Origin: Saliniramus fredricksonii
Lineage (GTDB): Bacteria > Pseudomonadota > Alphaproteobacteria > Rhizobiales > Beijerinckiaceae
Length of the DNA: 64,000 bases
Reading direction: 5' to 3'
Assembly (NCBI RefSeq): GCF_900094735.1
Contig: NZ_FMBM01000002.1
Coordinates: forward strand, 372,001 to 436,000
The notes under the pieces are model-generated. The model was not told the origin of the DNA. It saw only the letters and a list, made by a program, of their open reading frames with translations, and searched no databases. A program made the position numbers and the translations under genes. Below are positions 45,118-55,583 of this stretch, piece by piece; position 1 is the first letter of the stretch; each line of letters starts with the position of its first letter.

Positions 45118-46050
45118 ATGCTGATCTTTCTCGCAAGGCGTGCGGGATACATGATCCTGACCATGCTCGCCGTTTCCATCCTGCTGTTTCTGCTCCTCGA
45201 GGTAAACGGCGAGGCGGTCGCGGTGAAGGTGCTGGGGCCGTACACGACCGACGAGCAGCGCAATCTCTGGCTCGAGGCAAACGGCTATTTCCGACCCGTC
45301 TTCGTGCGTTACCTCGAATGGCTGGGCAACATGCTCACCGGCGATTTCGGCGAGTCGATCCGCTTTCGCGTGCCTGTCGCCGAGGTGTTGGTGCCGCGGC
45401 TGATCAACACTGCGATCCTGGGCGGCGTCACCTTCGCCGTGATGATTCCGCTGGCGCTGATCATGGGCATTCTGGCCGGCATGAGGGAGGGTTCGAAGCT
45501 CGATCGCTCGCTCTCCGTCACGGCGATCATCACCACCTCGATCCCGGAATTCGCCAGCGCGGTTCTGCTGACATTCCTCTTCGTCTTCTGGTTGTCCTGG
45601 CTGCCGGGCACGAGCGGCATGACGGACGGTTTCCGACCGATCGAACTGGTCTTGCCGGTGACGGTGCTGGTGCTCTACGGGTTCGGCTATATCGCGCGCA
45701 TGACCCGCGCCTCCATGGCCGAGGTGATGCAGACGCCGTATATCCGCACCGCCATCCTCAAGGGCATGCCCTATCGGCAGGTGATCATGCGCCACGCCCT
45801 GCGCAACGCGCTGATCGCCCCGTTCACGGTGATCATGCTGCAGATCAACTGGCTGCTCTCGGGCGTGATCGTGGTGGAATTCTTCTTCGCCTACAAAGGT
45901 TTCGGCGCGCTGCTGCTGGAGGCCTCGCTCAATCAGGACATCTTCCTGATCCAGGCCTGCGCCATGGTTGCCGTCTTCGTCGCCGTGACGACGCAGACCG
46001 TCGCCGATATCGGCTATACCTGGCTCAACCCGCGCATCCGGTTCGCGTGA
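45118..46050 (+). CDS. peptide ABC transporter permease (DppB-like)
   Basis: The 310-residue inner-membrane protein has six helices, the N-terminal DppB/OppB helix and the TMD motif with the EAA-type loop YIRTAILKGMPYRQVIMRHA before the last helices. It forms half of the translocation pore. It follows the palindromic element and is followed 10 bases later by the DppC-like gene with GAGGAGG. Confidence 0.88.
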   Translation: MLIFLARRAGYMILTMLAVSILLFLLLEVNGEAVAVKVLGPYTTDEQRNLWLEANGYFRPVFVRYLEWLGNMLTGDFGESIRFRVPVAEVLVPRLINTAILGGVTFAVMIPLALIMGILAGMREGSKLDRSLSVTAIITTSIPEFASAVLLTFLFVFWLSWLPGTSGMTDGFRPIELVLPVTVLVLYGFGYIARMTRASMAEVMQTPYIRTAILKGMPYRQVIMRHALRNALIAPFTVIMLQINWLLSGVIVVEFFFAYKGFGALLLEASLNQDIFLIQACAMVAVFVAVTTQTVADIGYTWLNPRIRFA

Positions 46051-46060
46051 GGAGGATGGC

Positions 46061-46986
46061 ATGAACGAACATCGTCCTCCGGATATCGATTCCGCCGAAC
46101 CACTAAAGCCGGCGCCGCCACTCTTGGCTGCTGCGCGCAGCATCGTCCCGGGATTGTGGGGGGCGCTGAAGCTGCTGCGCGAGAGCACCGTCGCGATGAT
46201 CGGAGCCGGCCTCGTCGGTTTCTGGGTGCTGGTGGCGATCTTCGCGCCCTGGCTCGCCCCCTACGATCCCAATGCCCAGGTGCTGCCCTTTGCCACGCCG
46301 TTCACCGAACACCCGGAGGGCGGGACCTTCTGGCTCGGCGCGGATCATCTGGGTCGCGATATCCTCAGCCGCGTGATCTGGGGATCGCGCACGGTCCTGT
46401 TCTACGCCCCCTCGCCACCGCCTGCGCCTTCGCGGTCGGGATCGTGATGGGGCTGGTTGCGGGTTACAAACGCGGCTGGATCGATGACGTTCTCAGCCGT
46501 ATCTCGGATATCATTCTCTCCTTTCCCATTCTCGTGCTCTATGTGGTGATCATCACCACATTCGGCGCCTCGGGATTCAACATCGTCGTGGCGGTGATCT
46601 TTGCCAGCGCGCCGGGGATCATGCGCATCGTGCGCGGCCTCGTGCTCGACCTGCGCAACCGCGATTACGTCGCCGCCGCCCAGACGCGCGGGGAATCGAC
46701 CCTGCGGATCATGTTCGTGGAGATCCTGCCCAATGCGCGCGGGCCGCTGATCGTCGATGCCTGCCTGCGGCTCGGCTACACCATCATCACCATCGGCGTG
46801 CTCGGATTCCTCGGGCTTGGCCTGCCACCGCCCGATCCCGACTGGGGCGGCATGGTCAACCAGACGCGCTCGATGGCGACATTCGCGCCGCATATGACGA
46901 TCTTCCCCGTCATCGCCATTTCCTCGCTGGTGCTCGGCTTCAACCTGCTCGCCGACGGTATCCGGGAGATCTCGCTCAATGACTGA
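46061..46986 (+). pseudogene. peptide ABC transporter permease (DppC-like), one-base frameshift
   Basis: The first frame (46061-46447) gives the DppC N-terminus through GADHLGRDILSRVIWGSRTV and FYAP, then runs into PSPPPAPSRS and stops. The family sequence continues one frame over (LATACAFAVGIVMGLVAGYK onward) to the TGA at 46984-46986. The shift lies in the C-run 46407-46411; one extra C would restore a single 308-residue protein. This is either a natural null mutation or a sequencing/assembly error in a homopolymer. If real, the importer lacks its second permease. Confidence 0.85.
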
Positions 46987-49132
46987 TGCCGGAACCGACA
47001 AGATCGAGCCCGTTCTCGCCATCGAGGGCCTGTCGATCTCGTATCGTACCCGCGCGGGAGAGATTCCCGCCGTGGCGGATTTCGATCTCACCATCGCCGC
47101 CGGCGAGAGTGTTGCGCTGGTGGGGGAGAGCGGTTGCGGCAAATCGACCGTGGCGAATGCGATCATGCGCTATATGGGGCGCAACGGGGCGATCACCGGG
47201 GGTACGATGCGCTTCAAGGGGCGCGACCTGCTCGGCATGGATGAAGCGGAACTGCGCAGCCTGCGCGGGGCCGAGATCGCGATGGTCTATCAGGAGCCCT
47301 TCGCCGCACTCAACCCGTCCATGACCATCGGCCGCCAACTCATGGAAGTGCCGATGATCCACGAGGGCGTGGGTGAGCGGGAGGCGCATGAGCGCGCCGC
47401 GCGCATGCTCAAGGACGTGCGTCTGGCCGATACCGGGCGGCTGATGGCATCCTATCCTCACCAGCTTTCGGGCGGCCAGCAGCAGCGTGTCGTCATCGCC
47501 ATGGCGCTGCTCGCCAACCCCTCGCTGCTGCTCCTCGATGAGCCGACGACTGCGCTCGACGTCACGGTCGAGGCGGGGATCGTCGAACTGATCGGCGAGA
47601 TCAAGCGCAAGTTCGGCACCGCGATCCTCTTCATCAGCCACAATCTCGGCCTGGTGCACGAGGTCTGTGACCGTGTCAGCGTGATGTATTCCGGCGATGT
47701 GGTGGAGGAGGGCACTGTCGGGGATGTCTTCACCCACATGCGCCATCCCTATACGCGGGGCCTGTTCGGCTGCATCCCGCTCCCCGTGGCAGGACGCGAC
47801 GAGCGGCCCCTGACGGCCATATCCGGGCAGTTGCCGCAGCCCCATGAGCGCCCGCAGGGCTGCAATTTCGGTCCGCGCTGCCCCTGGTTCGAGCCGGGGA
47901 CCTGCGATGTCGGCAATGTGCCGATGATCGATACGGGGATCGCCGGGGAAGCGGCCCATCGCGCCCGCTGCCTGCGCCTCGATGCCGTCGATGAAGCACC
48001 CCCGCTCATCCCCGACGCGGCGCCGGGCGCGGAGGCCGCAGCTGTGCCTGAGGGCGATGTTGTGCTCGCCGTCGAGGGGATGCAGAAATACTATCCCGTC
48101 TACGACCGTTCCATGGCCGCGCTGATTGCGGGACGCTCGGTACGCTGGGTGAAGGCCAATGAGGCGCTTGATTTCGAGGCACGCCGCGGGCAGACGGTCG
48201 CGATCGTGGGCGAGAGCGGCTGTGGCAAATCCACCTTCGCCAAAGTGCTGATGGGGCTCGAGACGGCGACCGACGGGGCCATCATCTTCGAGGGCGACGA
48301 TATTGCCGAGAGCGCCGTGACGGCGCGCTCGCAAAGGCAGATCGCCGCCTTGCAGATGATCTTTCAAAATCCCAATGACACGCTCAATCCGAGCCAGAGC
48401 GTCGGTGCGCAGATCGCCCGGGTGATCCGCAAATTCGGGGTCGAGACCGACCGTGCGAAGATCCGGCAGCGCGTTTACGATCTGCTCGATCTGGTGAAGC
48501 TGCCCCGTGATTTCGCCCGCCGGATGCCGCGCCAGCTTTCCGGCGGGCAGAAGCAGCGCATCGGCATTGCCCGCGCCTTCGCCGGCAATCCGTCCATGGT
48601 GATCGCCGACGAGCCTGTCTCCGCCCTCGACGTTTCGGTCCAGGCGGCGGTGACGCGGCTGCTCACAGATATCCAGCGCGATCACGACACCACGCTGATC
48701 TTCATCAGCCACGATCTGTCGCTGGTGCGCTATCTCGCCGACCGGGTGGTGGTGATGTATCTCGGGCAGATCATGGAGCAGGGCCGCGTCGAGGACGTGT
48801 TTTCACCGCCCTATCACCCCTATACCGAGGCGCTGCTCTCCGCCGTGCCGGTGGCCGATCCGCAGATCGAGAAGACGAGGATCGTGCTCGAAGGCGCCTT
48901 GCCGAGCCCGCTGGATCCGCCGAAGGGCTGTCCCTTCGCCACGCGCTGTCAGCACAAGCTGGGCAGGATCTGTGACGACGAGCGTCCGCCGGTCCACGCG
49001 CGCGCCAACGGCCACCGCATCGCCTGCCATATTCCGCTGGACGCGCTGGAGCGGATGGAGCCGGTATTTCGAAAGGCGCAGGCCCGATCCGGGTCGCTGC
49101 GCCATGACGGAAATGATTTTGCACCGCAATAA
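46979..49132 (+). CDS. fused double ATPase of the peptide ABC transporter (DppD-DppF-like)
   Basis: The 717-residue protein joins two complete ABC ATPases. The first has Walker A GESGCGKST at 49-57, LSGGQQQR and LLLLDEPTTALD. The second has Walker A GESGCGKST near 410, LSGGQKQR and MVIADEPVSALD. Each is followed by an oligopeptide-transporter C-terminal zone with cysteines (GCNFGPRCPWFEPGTC and GCPFATRCQHKLGRIC). Such fusions replace separate DppD and DppF. The ATG overlaps the DppC-like stop by 8 bases. It is the last importer gene before the second chemoreceptor. Confidence 0.92.
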   Translation: MTDAGTDKIEPVLAIEGLSISYRTRAGEIPAVADFDLTIAAGESVALVGESGCGKSTVANAIMRYMGRNGAITGGTMRFKGRDLLGMDEAELRSLRGAEIAMVYQEPFAALNPSMTIGRQLMEVPMIHEGVGEREAHERAARMLKDVRLADTGRLMASYPHQLSGGQQQRVVIAMALLANPSLLLLDEPTTALDVTVEAGIVELIGEIKRKFGTAILFISHNLGLVHEVCDRVSVMYSGDVVEEGTVGDVFTHMRHPYTRGLFGCIPLPVAGRDERPLTAISGQLPQPHERPQGCNFGPRCPWFEPGTCDVGNVPMIDTGIAGEAAHRARCLRLDAVDEAPPLIPDAAPGAEAAAVPEGDVVLAVEGMQKYYPVYDRSMAALIAGRSVRWVKANEALDFEARRGQTVAIVGESGCGKSTFAKVLMGLETATDGAIIFEGDDIAESAVTARSQRQIAALQMIFQNPNDTLNPSQSVGAQIARVIRKFGVETDRAKIRQRVYDLLDLVKLPRDFARRMPRQLSGGQKQRIGIARAFAGNPSMVIADEPVSALDVSVQAAVTRLLTDIQRDHDTTLIFISHDLSLVRYLADRVVVMYLGQIMEQGRVEDVFSPPYHPYTEALLSAVPVADPQIEKTRIVLEGALPSPLDPPKGCPFATRCQHKLGRICDDERPPVHARANGHRIACHIPLDALERMEPVFRKAQARSGSLRHDGNDFAPQ

Positions 49133-49244
49133 GTGACTCTAGGGAAGTCTCTTTCTATTTTTGATTGTGTCTATATCTTTCCGTACGTAACGAATAACTT
49201 TTTTTAAGGTTTATTTGCTCTCCTGTGTGCAACCGACAAACGCC

Positions 49245-51296
49245 ATGGGAACCGAGACTGTGCGATTCACTTCCTTTTTGCCCCGCCTGCCAAACGTCAC
49301 GCGCCTCGGGTTGCGCGGGCGTATCGCTATCGGATTCGCAGCCATTCTGATACTGGCCGTGGGCATGGCCGGGTTCGCGATCTTCAATGCATTGCGGCTC
49401 GACCAGGACTTCGCCGATTACCGGACGATCGCGAATGAGACGCAGCGCGCGGAAACCCTCTCGGCGGATTTCACCCGCATGCTCGTCCTCGCGCGCGACG
49501 AACTTTCGGCGCCGGACGAGGAGCGCCGTGAGATGATCGCCGACGTGAGCCATCGCGTCCGAAGTCAGATCATGGACGCCGTGGAAGCCACATCATCTGA
49601 CGAGCGCCGCGCCATGCTCACGCAGATCGTCATGACCTATGACGAGTTCGAGCGCGGGATCGATTCGCTCTTCGCCATGGATTCACAATTGCGCAGCATC
49701 GTGGCCGATGAGGTGGAGCCGGCCATGGCCGCCGTGACCGAGGCGGTCTGGCAGCTCGTCTATTCCGCTTCACTCGAGGGCGATCTCGACACCTCGAACG
49801 AAGGCTCGCGGGCGCTTCAGTTCGGCCTCGTCTCCCAGGCCGCCTTCGCGCGTTATCTGACGGGCGATGATCAGGCCCGCAACCAGGCCGAGATGACGGC
49901 CGGTCGCGCGCTCGACCTGGCGACGGAACTGCACGAAAACACGACACATGCATCGCGCAAGAACTGGCTCGCCACCATTGCCGAGAATCTCGAAATCTAT
50001 CAGGCATCGATGTTGCGCGGCATGGAGGTGTCCGACGAACTCGCCGTCATGCGCGCGGATGTGCTGGGTGAAAGCGAGAAGATCATTGCCGGGCTGACCT
50101 CGGATATCGTGACGAGTGCCTCGCAGGATGCGCATGCAATCGGTGAGGGCACAGCGGCGGCTGCAATGCAGGTGGTGACGATGACCATCGCCGCCACGGC
50201 GCTGCTCGCCGTGCTCGGTATCGCCATTGCTTTCGTGATCGGGCGTTCGGTTTCCCATCCGGTCGTGGCCATGACGACTGCCATGCGCGAACTGGCCGAT
50301 GGCAATACGACGATCACCGTACCCGGTCGCCAGCGTTCCGACGAGATCGGCGCCATGGCGGGCGCTGTCGAGATTTTCCGCCAGAACGCCATCGAGCGCG
50401 AGCGCCTCACCTCGGAGAGCGAGAAGGAGCAATTGGAGCGGGCGGAGCGCCAGCGCGCGGTGGAGACGCTGATCGCGGAGTTCCGCGACTCCGTCGGCGC
50501 CATGCTGGAAGGCGTCACCGGCAACATGCAGCAGATGCGTGACACCGCCCATAACCTCACCATGATCGCCTCGCAGACGGCGGATCTGACCGAGCAGACG
50601 GCATCCGCATCAGAGGATTCGAGCAGCAACGCCGCCACCGCAGCCGAAGCCGCCGAGAGCCTTAACGGCGCCATCAACGAGATTGCCCGCGCCGTCGGCA
50701 TGACCACCGAGGTGGTCGGTCGCGCCACGCAGGCCGCTGATCACACCAATACGAAGGTGGCGAGCCTGTCCGACGCCGCGCAGCGCATCGGTGACGTGAT
50801 CGGGCTGATCCAGGAGATCGCGGAGCAGACCAACCTGCTCGCGCTCAACGCCACCATCGAGGCGGCGCGCGCCGGTGAGGCCGGCAAGGGCTTCGCCGTC
50901 GTTGCGGCGGAGGTGAAGAACCTGGCCGATCAGACGGCGAAAGCGACGCAGGAAATCTCCGGGCAGATCGGCGCGATCCAGGGTTCGACCAAGGATGCCG
51001 TGTCCAATATCGAGCAGATTGCCGGGATCATGAAGGAGGTCTCGGAACACACCACCTCGATCGCCGCGGCTGTTGAGGAGCAGGGCGCCTCCACCGACGA
51101 GATCACCCGCAACGTCCAGCGCTCGGCCCAGTCGAGCCGCCAGGTCGCCGGGCATATCGAGAGCGTCAAGGCGTCGACCGGCGAGACCAACCGCTCTGCC
51201 GATTATGTTCTGCATTCCGCCGATGCCGCCACTGACGAAACGCAGAAGCTGCGCCGCGCCATCGACACATTCCTCGAACGCGTCGCAGCCGCATGA
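49245..51296 (+). CDS. methyl-accepting chemotaxis protein with large periplasmic sensor
   Basis: The 683-residue receptor has TM1 at about 27-46, a periplasmic helical sensor of about 255 residues, TM2 at about 305-333, HAMP (about 333-387) and an MA domain with the tip [20 protein letters not shown]. The start is uncertain: ATG at 49245 is used, but TTG at 49215 and GTG at 49260 are in frame and none has a strong Shine-Dalgarno. Its signalling tip is identical to that of the first receptor, while the sensors differ. A terminator follows at 51374. Confidence 0.9.
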   Translation: MGTETVRFTSFLPRLPNVTRLGLRGRIAIGFAAILILAVGMAGFAIFNALRLDQDFADYRTIANETQRAETLSADFTRMLVLARDELSAPDEERREMIADVSHRVRSQIMDAVEATSSDERRAMLTQIVMTYDEFERGIDSLFAMDSQLRSIVADEVEPAMAAVTEAVWQLVYSASLEGDLDTSNEGSRALQFGLVSQAAFARYLTGDDQARNQAEMTAGRALDLATELHENTTHASRKNWLATIAENLEIYQASMLRGMEVSDELAVMRADVLGESEKIIAGLTSDIVTSASQDAHAIGEGTAAAAMQVVTMTIAATALLAVLGIAIAFVIGRSVSHPVVAMTTAMRELADGNTTITVPGRQRSDEIGAMAGAVEIFRQNAIERERLTSESEKEQLERAERQRAVETLIAEFRDSVGAMLEGVTGNMQQMRDTAHNLTMIASQTADLTEQTASASEDSSSNAATAAEAAESLNGAINEIARAVGMTTEVVGRATQAADHTNTKVASLSDAAQRIGDVIGLIQEIAEQTNLLALNATIEAARAGEAGKGFAVVAAEVKNLADQTAKATQEISGQIGAIQGSTKDAVSNIEQIAGIMKEVSEHTTSIAAAVEEQGASTDEITRNVQRSAQSSRQVAGHIESVKASTGETNRSADYVLHSADAATDETQKLRRAIDTFLERVAAA

Positions 51297-51373
51297 CGCG
51301 TCGACCAATCACTTGGCGCGCCCGGCCTGACTCTGTCAGATCGGAACACGCTCCAGTCCTCCGTCAGCAGGAA

Positions 51374-51411
51374 AAGCCCCCGCTTCGTGAAGAGGCGGGG
51401 GCTTCGTCTTT
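51374..51411 (+). terminator. intrinsic terminator after the chemoreceptor gene
   Basis: The stem AAGCCCCCGC (51374-51383) pairs with GCGGGGGCTT (51395-51404) around an 11-base loop and is followed by CGTCTTT. It ends the plus-strand chemoreceptor/peptide cluster. Being nearly symmetrical, it can also serve the converging FAH-family gene. Confidence 0.85.
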
Positions 51412-51447
51412 CAGGTTATTGCGAAGACAGGGCCGGAGACGGACCCG

Positions 51448-52296
51448 TCAGCCCTGATGGGCCTTCACGTCCTGGCGCTGTTCGCCGAGACCGTCGATCC
51501 CCATGGTGACGACATCGCCGGCCTTGAGATAGCGCGGTGGCTTCATGGCGGTGCCGACGCCGGGGGGCGTGCCCGTGGTGATCACGTCGCCGGGCTCCAG
51601 GATCATGAAATGCGAGATATAGGAGACGAGCTGGGCGCAGTCGAAGATCATGGTCTTCGTCGAACCCGTCTGCATGCGCTCGCCATTGACGTCGAGCCAC
51701 ATGCCGAGATCCTGCACGTCGGCGATCTCGTCCGGCGTCACCAGCCAGGGGCCGAGCGGGCCGAAGGTCGGGCAGCCCTTGCCCTTCGACCAGGTACCGC
51801 CGCGCTCCATCTGGAATTCACGCTCCGACACGTCGTGGCAGATGCAGAAACCCGCGACATAAGCCAGCGCGTCATTCGCCGCCACATAGGAGGCGCGCTT
51901 GCCGATGACCATGGCAAGCTCGATCTCCCAATCCGTCTTCTGTGAGCCCTTGGGAATGACCACGTCGTCATTGGGGCCAACGATGCAGGAGGGCGCCTTG
52001 TTGAACAGGATCGGCTCGGCCGGAATCGGTGCACCCGTTTCCGCAGCGTGATCGGCGAAGTTCAGCCCGACCGCCACGAAATTGCGCGCATCCGCCACGC
52101 AGGGGCCGATTCGCGCCCCCGCCGGCACCATCGGCAACGAGGCCGGGTCGAGCGCGGCGAGTCTGGTGAGCGTCGCCGGATCGAGCGTCTTGCGCCCGAT
52201 ATCGTCGATATGCGCCGAAAGATCGCGCATCGCGCCCTCGGCATCGATCAGTCCCGGTTTTTCTGCGCCGGGTTCGCCGTAACGTACGAGTTTCAT
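51448..52296 (-). CDS. fumarylacetoacetate hydrolase family protein
   Basis: The 282-residue protein has an N-terminal cap and a C-terminal FAH catalytic fold with the metal ligands in DWEIELAMVIGK and the CHDVSEREFQ loop. TTGTPPGVG follows near the end. Members include fumarylpyruvate hydrolase, ureidoglycolate lyase-like enzymes and 2,4-diketo-3-deoxy-L-fuconate hydrolase; the pattern LNFADHAAETG is closest to the last group. The exact substrate cannot be fixed without neighbours, and none of its neighbours is a sugar-catabolism gene. Confidence 0.85.
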   Translation of the reverse strand: MKLVRYGEPGAEKPGLIDAEGAMRDLSAHIDDIGRKTLDPATLTRLAALDPASLPMVPAGARIGPCVADARNFVAVGLNFADHAAETGAPIPAEPILFNKAPSCIVGPNDDVVIPKGSQKTDWEIELAMVIGKRASYVAANDALAYVAGFCICHDVSEREFQMERGGTWSKGKGCPTFGPLGPWLVTPDEIADVQDLGMWLDVNGERMQTGSTKTMIFDCAQLVSYISHFMILEPGDVITTGTPPGVGTAMKPPRYLKAGDVVTMGIDGLGEQRQDVKAHQG

Positions 52297-52402
52297 CTGG
52301 ACCCTCTTGGTTTCCTCGCGGCGATCATGCGTGCGCGAGGCCGCGAAGACAAGGTGCGCAACAGATTGCTCCGCCGTGAGGAAATCCCATCACGCGGGGA
52401 TT

Positions 52403-54769
52403 TCAGGCGCGCATCAGCACATAGGTGCCCGGTGCATCGCAGATCGGTTCGACCTTGCCGCCGCCCGGTTCGCGCGCGGGAACCTCGCGCGGGTCCTTTT
52501 CGCGCACCCATTCGAACCAGTGTGGCCACCAGGTGCCCGGATGCTCGGTGGCGCCGGCGATCCAGTCTTCGAGCGTTCCCACCGGCGGACCGTTGGTCCA
52601 GTGCTGGTATTTCGGTTTCGCCGGCGGGTTGACCACGCCCGCAATATGGCCGGAACCCGCGAGCACGTATTCGACCGGGCCGCCGAAACAGGCCGAGCCG
52701 ACGAAGACCGATCTGGCCGGGGCGATATGATCCTCGCGCGTGGCCAGATTGTAGATCGGGATGGTCACTTTCGAGAGATCGAGCCGCACGCCTTCGAGCT
52801 CCGCGCGTCCCTGCGAGAGATTGTTCTCGAGATAGCAGTTGCGCAGATAATACGAGTGGTTTGCCGCCGGCATCCGGGTGGAATCGGAATTCCAGTAAAG
52901 CAGGTCGAAGGCAAAGGGATCCTTGCCCTTGAGATAGTTATTGACGATGTAGGGCCAGATCAGATCGTTGGGACGCAGCATGTTGAACGCAGCCGCCATG
53001 CGTCCGCCATCGAGATAGCCGCGCGCTTCCATATTCTCCTCGACAGCCCGGATCTGCTCCTCGTTGGCAAAGATCTTGAGATCACCCGCATGGGTGAAAT
53101 CCACCTGCGTGGTGAACAGGGTCGCCGAGGCGATCCGGTCGTCACCCTTGGCGGCCATATAGGCCAGCGCCACCGAGAGCAGCGTGCCGCCGACGCAATA
53201 GCCGATGGCCGAGACCTGTCGCTCGCCGGTAATCGTCTCCACCTGTTCGAGCGCGGCGAAGATGCCCTCGCGCATGTAATCGGCAAAGCCCTTGTCGCGG
53301 TGGCGCTCGTCCGGATTGACCCAGGAGATGCAGAACACCGTCAGCCCCTGCGCGACCGCCCAGCGGATAAAGCTCTTGTCCGGGTTGAGATCGAGGATGT
53401 AGTACTTGTTGATCCAGGGCGGCACGATCAGGAGCGGGCGCGCGAGCACCTTCTCCGTGGTCGGCGTGTACTGGATCAGCTCGATCAGATCGTTGCGAAA
53501 CACCACCTTTCCAGGGGTGTTGGCCATGTTCTCACCGACCTTGAACTTGCTGGCATCGGTCTGGCGAATCTTCAACTCGCCGTGGCCGGCCTCGATATCT
53601 TCCGCGAGCATCTTCATGCCACGCGCCAGATTGGCGCCGCTTTCGTTGAAGGTCTCGCGGATGACTTCCGGGTTGGTGGTGAGGAAATTCGAGGGCGAGA
53701 GCGCTCCGGCGAGTTGTTTCACGTAGAAACGTGCTTTCTGGCGGGTCTCGTCGTCGATATCGTCCGCCTCGTCGACCATGTCCTCGGCCCAGCGCGAGGT
53801 GGCGAGATAGGCTTGTTTGAGCATGTCGAAATAGGCGTTGGTCGACCAGTCCTCATCCTTGAAGCGCCCGTCCTTCGGATCGGCGGTGATTGCAGGCGCG
53901 ACCTCCTCGCCCTGCATGCGGCGCAGCGAATTCGCCCAGATATCCATGAAGGAGAGCCCGAGGCGGCTTTGTGCCTCGACCGCCTTCTGCGGGTCGACGA
54001 GCCATTTCTCTGTGACCTGGACGAGCGTCTTGACCATGTCGCTCATCTCGTCTGCGGCGCCGACATGGCCGCGCCGTTCCTCCAGCGGCTTGAGATAGGC
54101 CGCCGTTGCCTTGCCGGCTTCCTCGTAGAACCGGGCCATGTTGCGTGTCAGCGCTTCGAGGTCGGGGGAGGCAACTGCTTGCTCGTGTGCGGCTTGCGAG
54201 CCATCTGCGGACGTCGTCTTGCGCCCGGAATCGGATTTCGCCGCTGATGCGGCCTGATCGGTACGCCTGGAGGTCGGCGCCGGGGGCGGCGTCGGATCGT
54301 TCACGGGACGTGGTGCCTTTGCGGCGACTTGTGCCGTGTCGCCGTTTGCCGTGTCGCTGAGAGATTTGTCGGCGGCCTTGCCGGGAGATTGCGCTTCTGC
54401 GCCCGGTTTGCGCGTAGCAGGGGCAGCGGGCGCCGTTCTGGCCGGTGTCCGTGTCGATGGCCGTGCGGATGACGTTTCTGCAGATGCCGTCTTTGCCGAT
54501 TTCGCTGCGGGCTTCGTTCTGGGCTTCGTTGTGGGCTTGGCCGCCTTGTTCTGCGCTGCCGTCTTGCTTGCCGTTTTTGCCGATCCCGTCCCGGTTTTTG
54601 CGGTGGAAGCAGGCGGAGCGGATTTTGCCGCTTTTGCAGGCGGTGCGGCGCCATTGGCGGGTTCGTGACCCGCCGCGCCCGATATGGGCTTGCTCCGGCT
54701 CGATCGGGATTTTCCGACGTCACGGGCAGGTGCCGGGCTGTCGCTTCTGGTCGTCCGGTTGTCGGCCAC
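52403..54769 (-). CDS. phaC: class I polyhydroxyalkanoate synthase with long disordered N-terminal extension
   Basis: The 788-residue enzyme polymerises (R)-3-hydroxyacyl-CoA into PHA granules. The lipase-like box GYCVGGTLL supplies the nucleophilic Cys, with the catalytic His in GSGHIAGVV and the WVNPD and [15 protein letters not shown] segments conserved. Class I synthases usually have about 560-600 residues. Here some 195-200 extra residues of Lys/Ala/Thr/Pro-rich low-complexity sequence precede the catalytic part. GTG at 54769 is chosen because AAGGGGAG lies just before it; an ATG 21 codons earlier lacks a site. Confidence 0.92.
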   Translation of the reverse strand: MADNRTTRSDSPAPARDVGKSRSSRSKPISGAAGHEPANGAAPPAKAAKSAPPASTAKTGTGSAKTASKTAAQNKAAKPTTKPRTKPAAKSAKTASAETSSARPSTRTPARTAPAAPATRKPGAEAQSPGKAADKSLSDTANGDTAQVAAKAPRPVNDPTPPPAPTSRRTDQAASAAKSDSGRKTTSADGSQAAHEQAVASPDLEALTRNMARFYEEAGKATAAYLKPLEERRGHVGAADEMSDMVKTLVQVTEKWLVDPQKAVEAQSRLGLSFMDIWANSLRRMQGEEVAPAITADPKDGRFKDEDWSTNAYFDMLKQAYLATSRWAEDMVDEADDIDDETRQKARFYVKQLAGALSPSNFLTTNPEVIRETFNESGANLARGMKMLAEDIEAGHGELKIRQTDASKFKVGENMANTPGKVVFRNDLIELIQYTPTTEKVLARPLLIVPPWINKYYILDLNPDKSFIRWAVAQGLTVFCISWVNPDERHRDKGFADYMREGIFAALEQVETITGERQVSAIGYCVGGTLLSVALAYMAAKGDDRIASATLFTTQVDFTHAGDLKIFANEEQIRAVEENMEARGYLDGGRMAAAFNMLRPNDLIWPYIVNNYLKGKDPFAFDLLYWNSDSTRMPAANHSYYLRNCYLENNLSQGRAELEGVRLDLSKVTIPIYNLATREDHIAPARSVFVGSACFGGPVEYVLAGSGHIAGVVNPPAKPKYQHWTNGPPVGTLEDWIAGATEHPGTWWPHWFEWVREKDPREVPAREPGGGKVEPICDAPGTYVLMRA

Positions 54770-55002
54770 GGTGCTCACTCCCCTTCCCCAGGCAGCTTTA
54801 TCCTCAAAAAGGATCCGCCATTCTTTCGACATCGTAACCTGTGCGCTATGCTGTCGGCTAGACCCGGTAAAGGCGTAGTTCAGGATTACGTGTCATTCCG
54901 CTTTCGGTTCCCGGCTCGACGGAGGGTAGTGCTATGCCGGGAGGGCGCTGCCTGATCCCGTCCCGACCGGGCATCATGCATCATGTTGAGGATTACGCGA
55001 CG
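54770..55002. other. divergent promoter region between phaC and the lipoprotein gene
   Basis: These 233 bases contain no supported gene. Both flanking genes are transcribed outward from here. An in-frame ATG at 54934 could extend the lipoprotein but lacks a ribosome binding site. No operator motif was recognised. Confidence 0.4.
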
Positions 55003-55431
55003 ATGACATCCGGCCCGAGCCGTCACACCCGGCCTGACAGGCCCAGGCAATCCGGGCGGATATGCCATGCCGCTGCAGCGCTCGCATGCGCCCTGGTTCT
55101 CGGCGGCTGTGCGGGGGATCTGAATCCCGTGCGTGATGTCTTCGTGGCAACCGGGGTCGGCGAGGCGGAGCGCGAGGCGCCCGAATTCATCGCCGGAACC
55201 CGTCCGGGTGAATTCGCCTATGCCCCGATCCGGTCGATCGACCGGGTGACGAATGAGCCGCGGACCGAGGAAGAGCTCGTCGAGATGGAAGACGATCTTC
55301 GCCGCCTGCAGGAGAGCCAGGCCGCGCGCGCCGCACAGACCCGCCGCATGACCCTGCTGCCTGATCCCGAGCCCGTCATCGTCGAGCCGCTGCCCGATTT
55401 CGATCCGGCGATCGAACCCGCACGTCCCTGA
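55003..55431 (+). CDS. predicted lipoprotein, unknown function
   Basis: The 142-residue protein has a basic N-region, a hydrophobic stretch and the lipobox LVLGGC (Cys near residue 36), so it should be lipid-anchored in the periplasm. The mature part is acidic and partly helical (EEELVEMEDDLRRLQESQAA), with a Pro-rich tail. ATG at 55003 follows GAGGA by 10 bases; earlier in-frame ATGs are possible. It is 152 bases upstream of alaC on the same strand, an arrangement that looks operon-like. Confidence 0.7.
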   Translation: MTSGPSRHTRPDRPRQSGRICHAAAALACALVLGGCAGDLNPVRDVFVATGVGEAEREAPEFIAGTRPGEFAYAPIRSIDRVTNEPRTEEELVEMEDDLRRLQESQAARAAQTRRMTLLPDPEPVIVEPLPDFDPAIEPARP

Positions 55432-55583
55432 TAACCCGCCAGAAAGCCGTGCTCTCGCCGTAATCGGCGGGCAGGCGGAAATCGCCGATGCAAGCGGGTC
55501 GGCGAGATGCTATGCAGACGGTGCCGATCTGCCCATGCGCGAATCGGATTTCGCCCGGATGCGCCCCGAACGGATACGCGATC

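Noticed and set aside
46407-46447. Programmed -1 frameshifting in the DppC-like gene
   Set aside because: Permeases of this family are not made by frameshifting, and there is no slippery heptamer with a downstream pseudoknot; a deletion or read error in a C-run is simpler.
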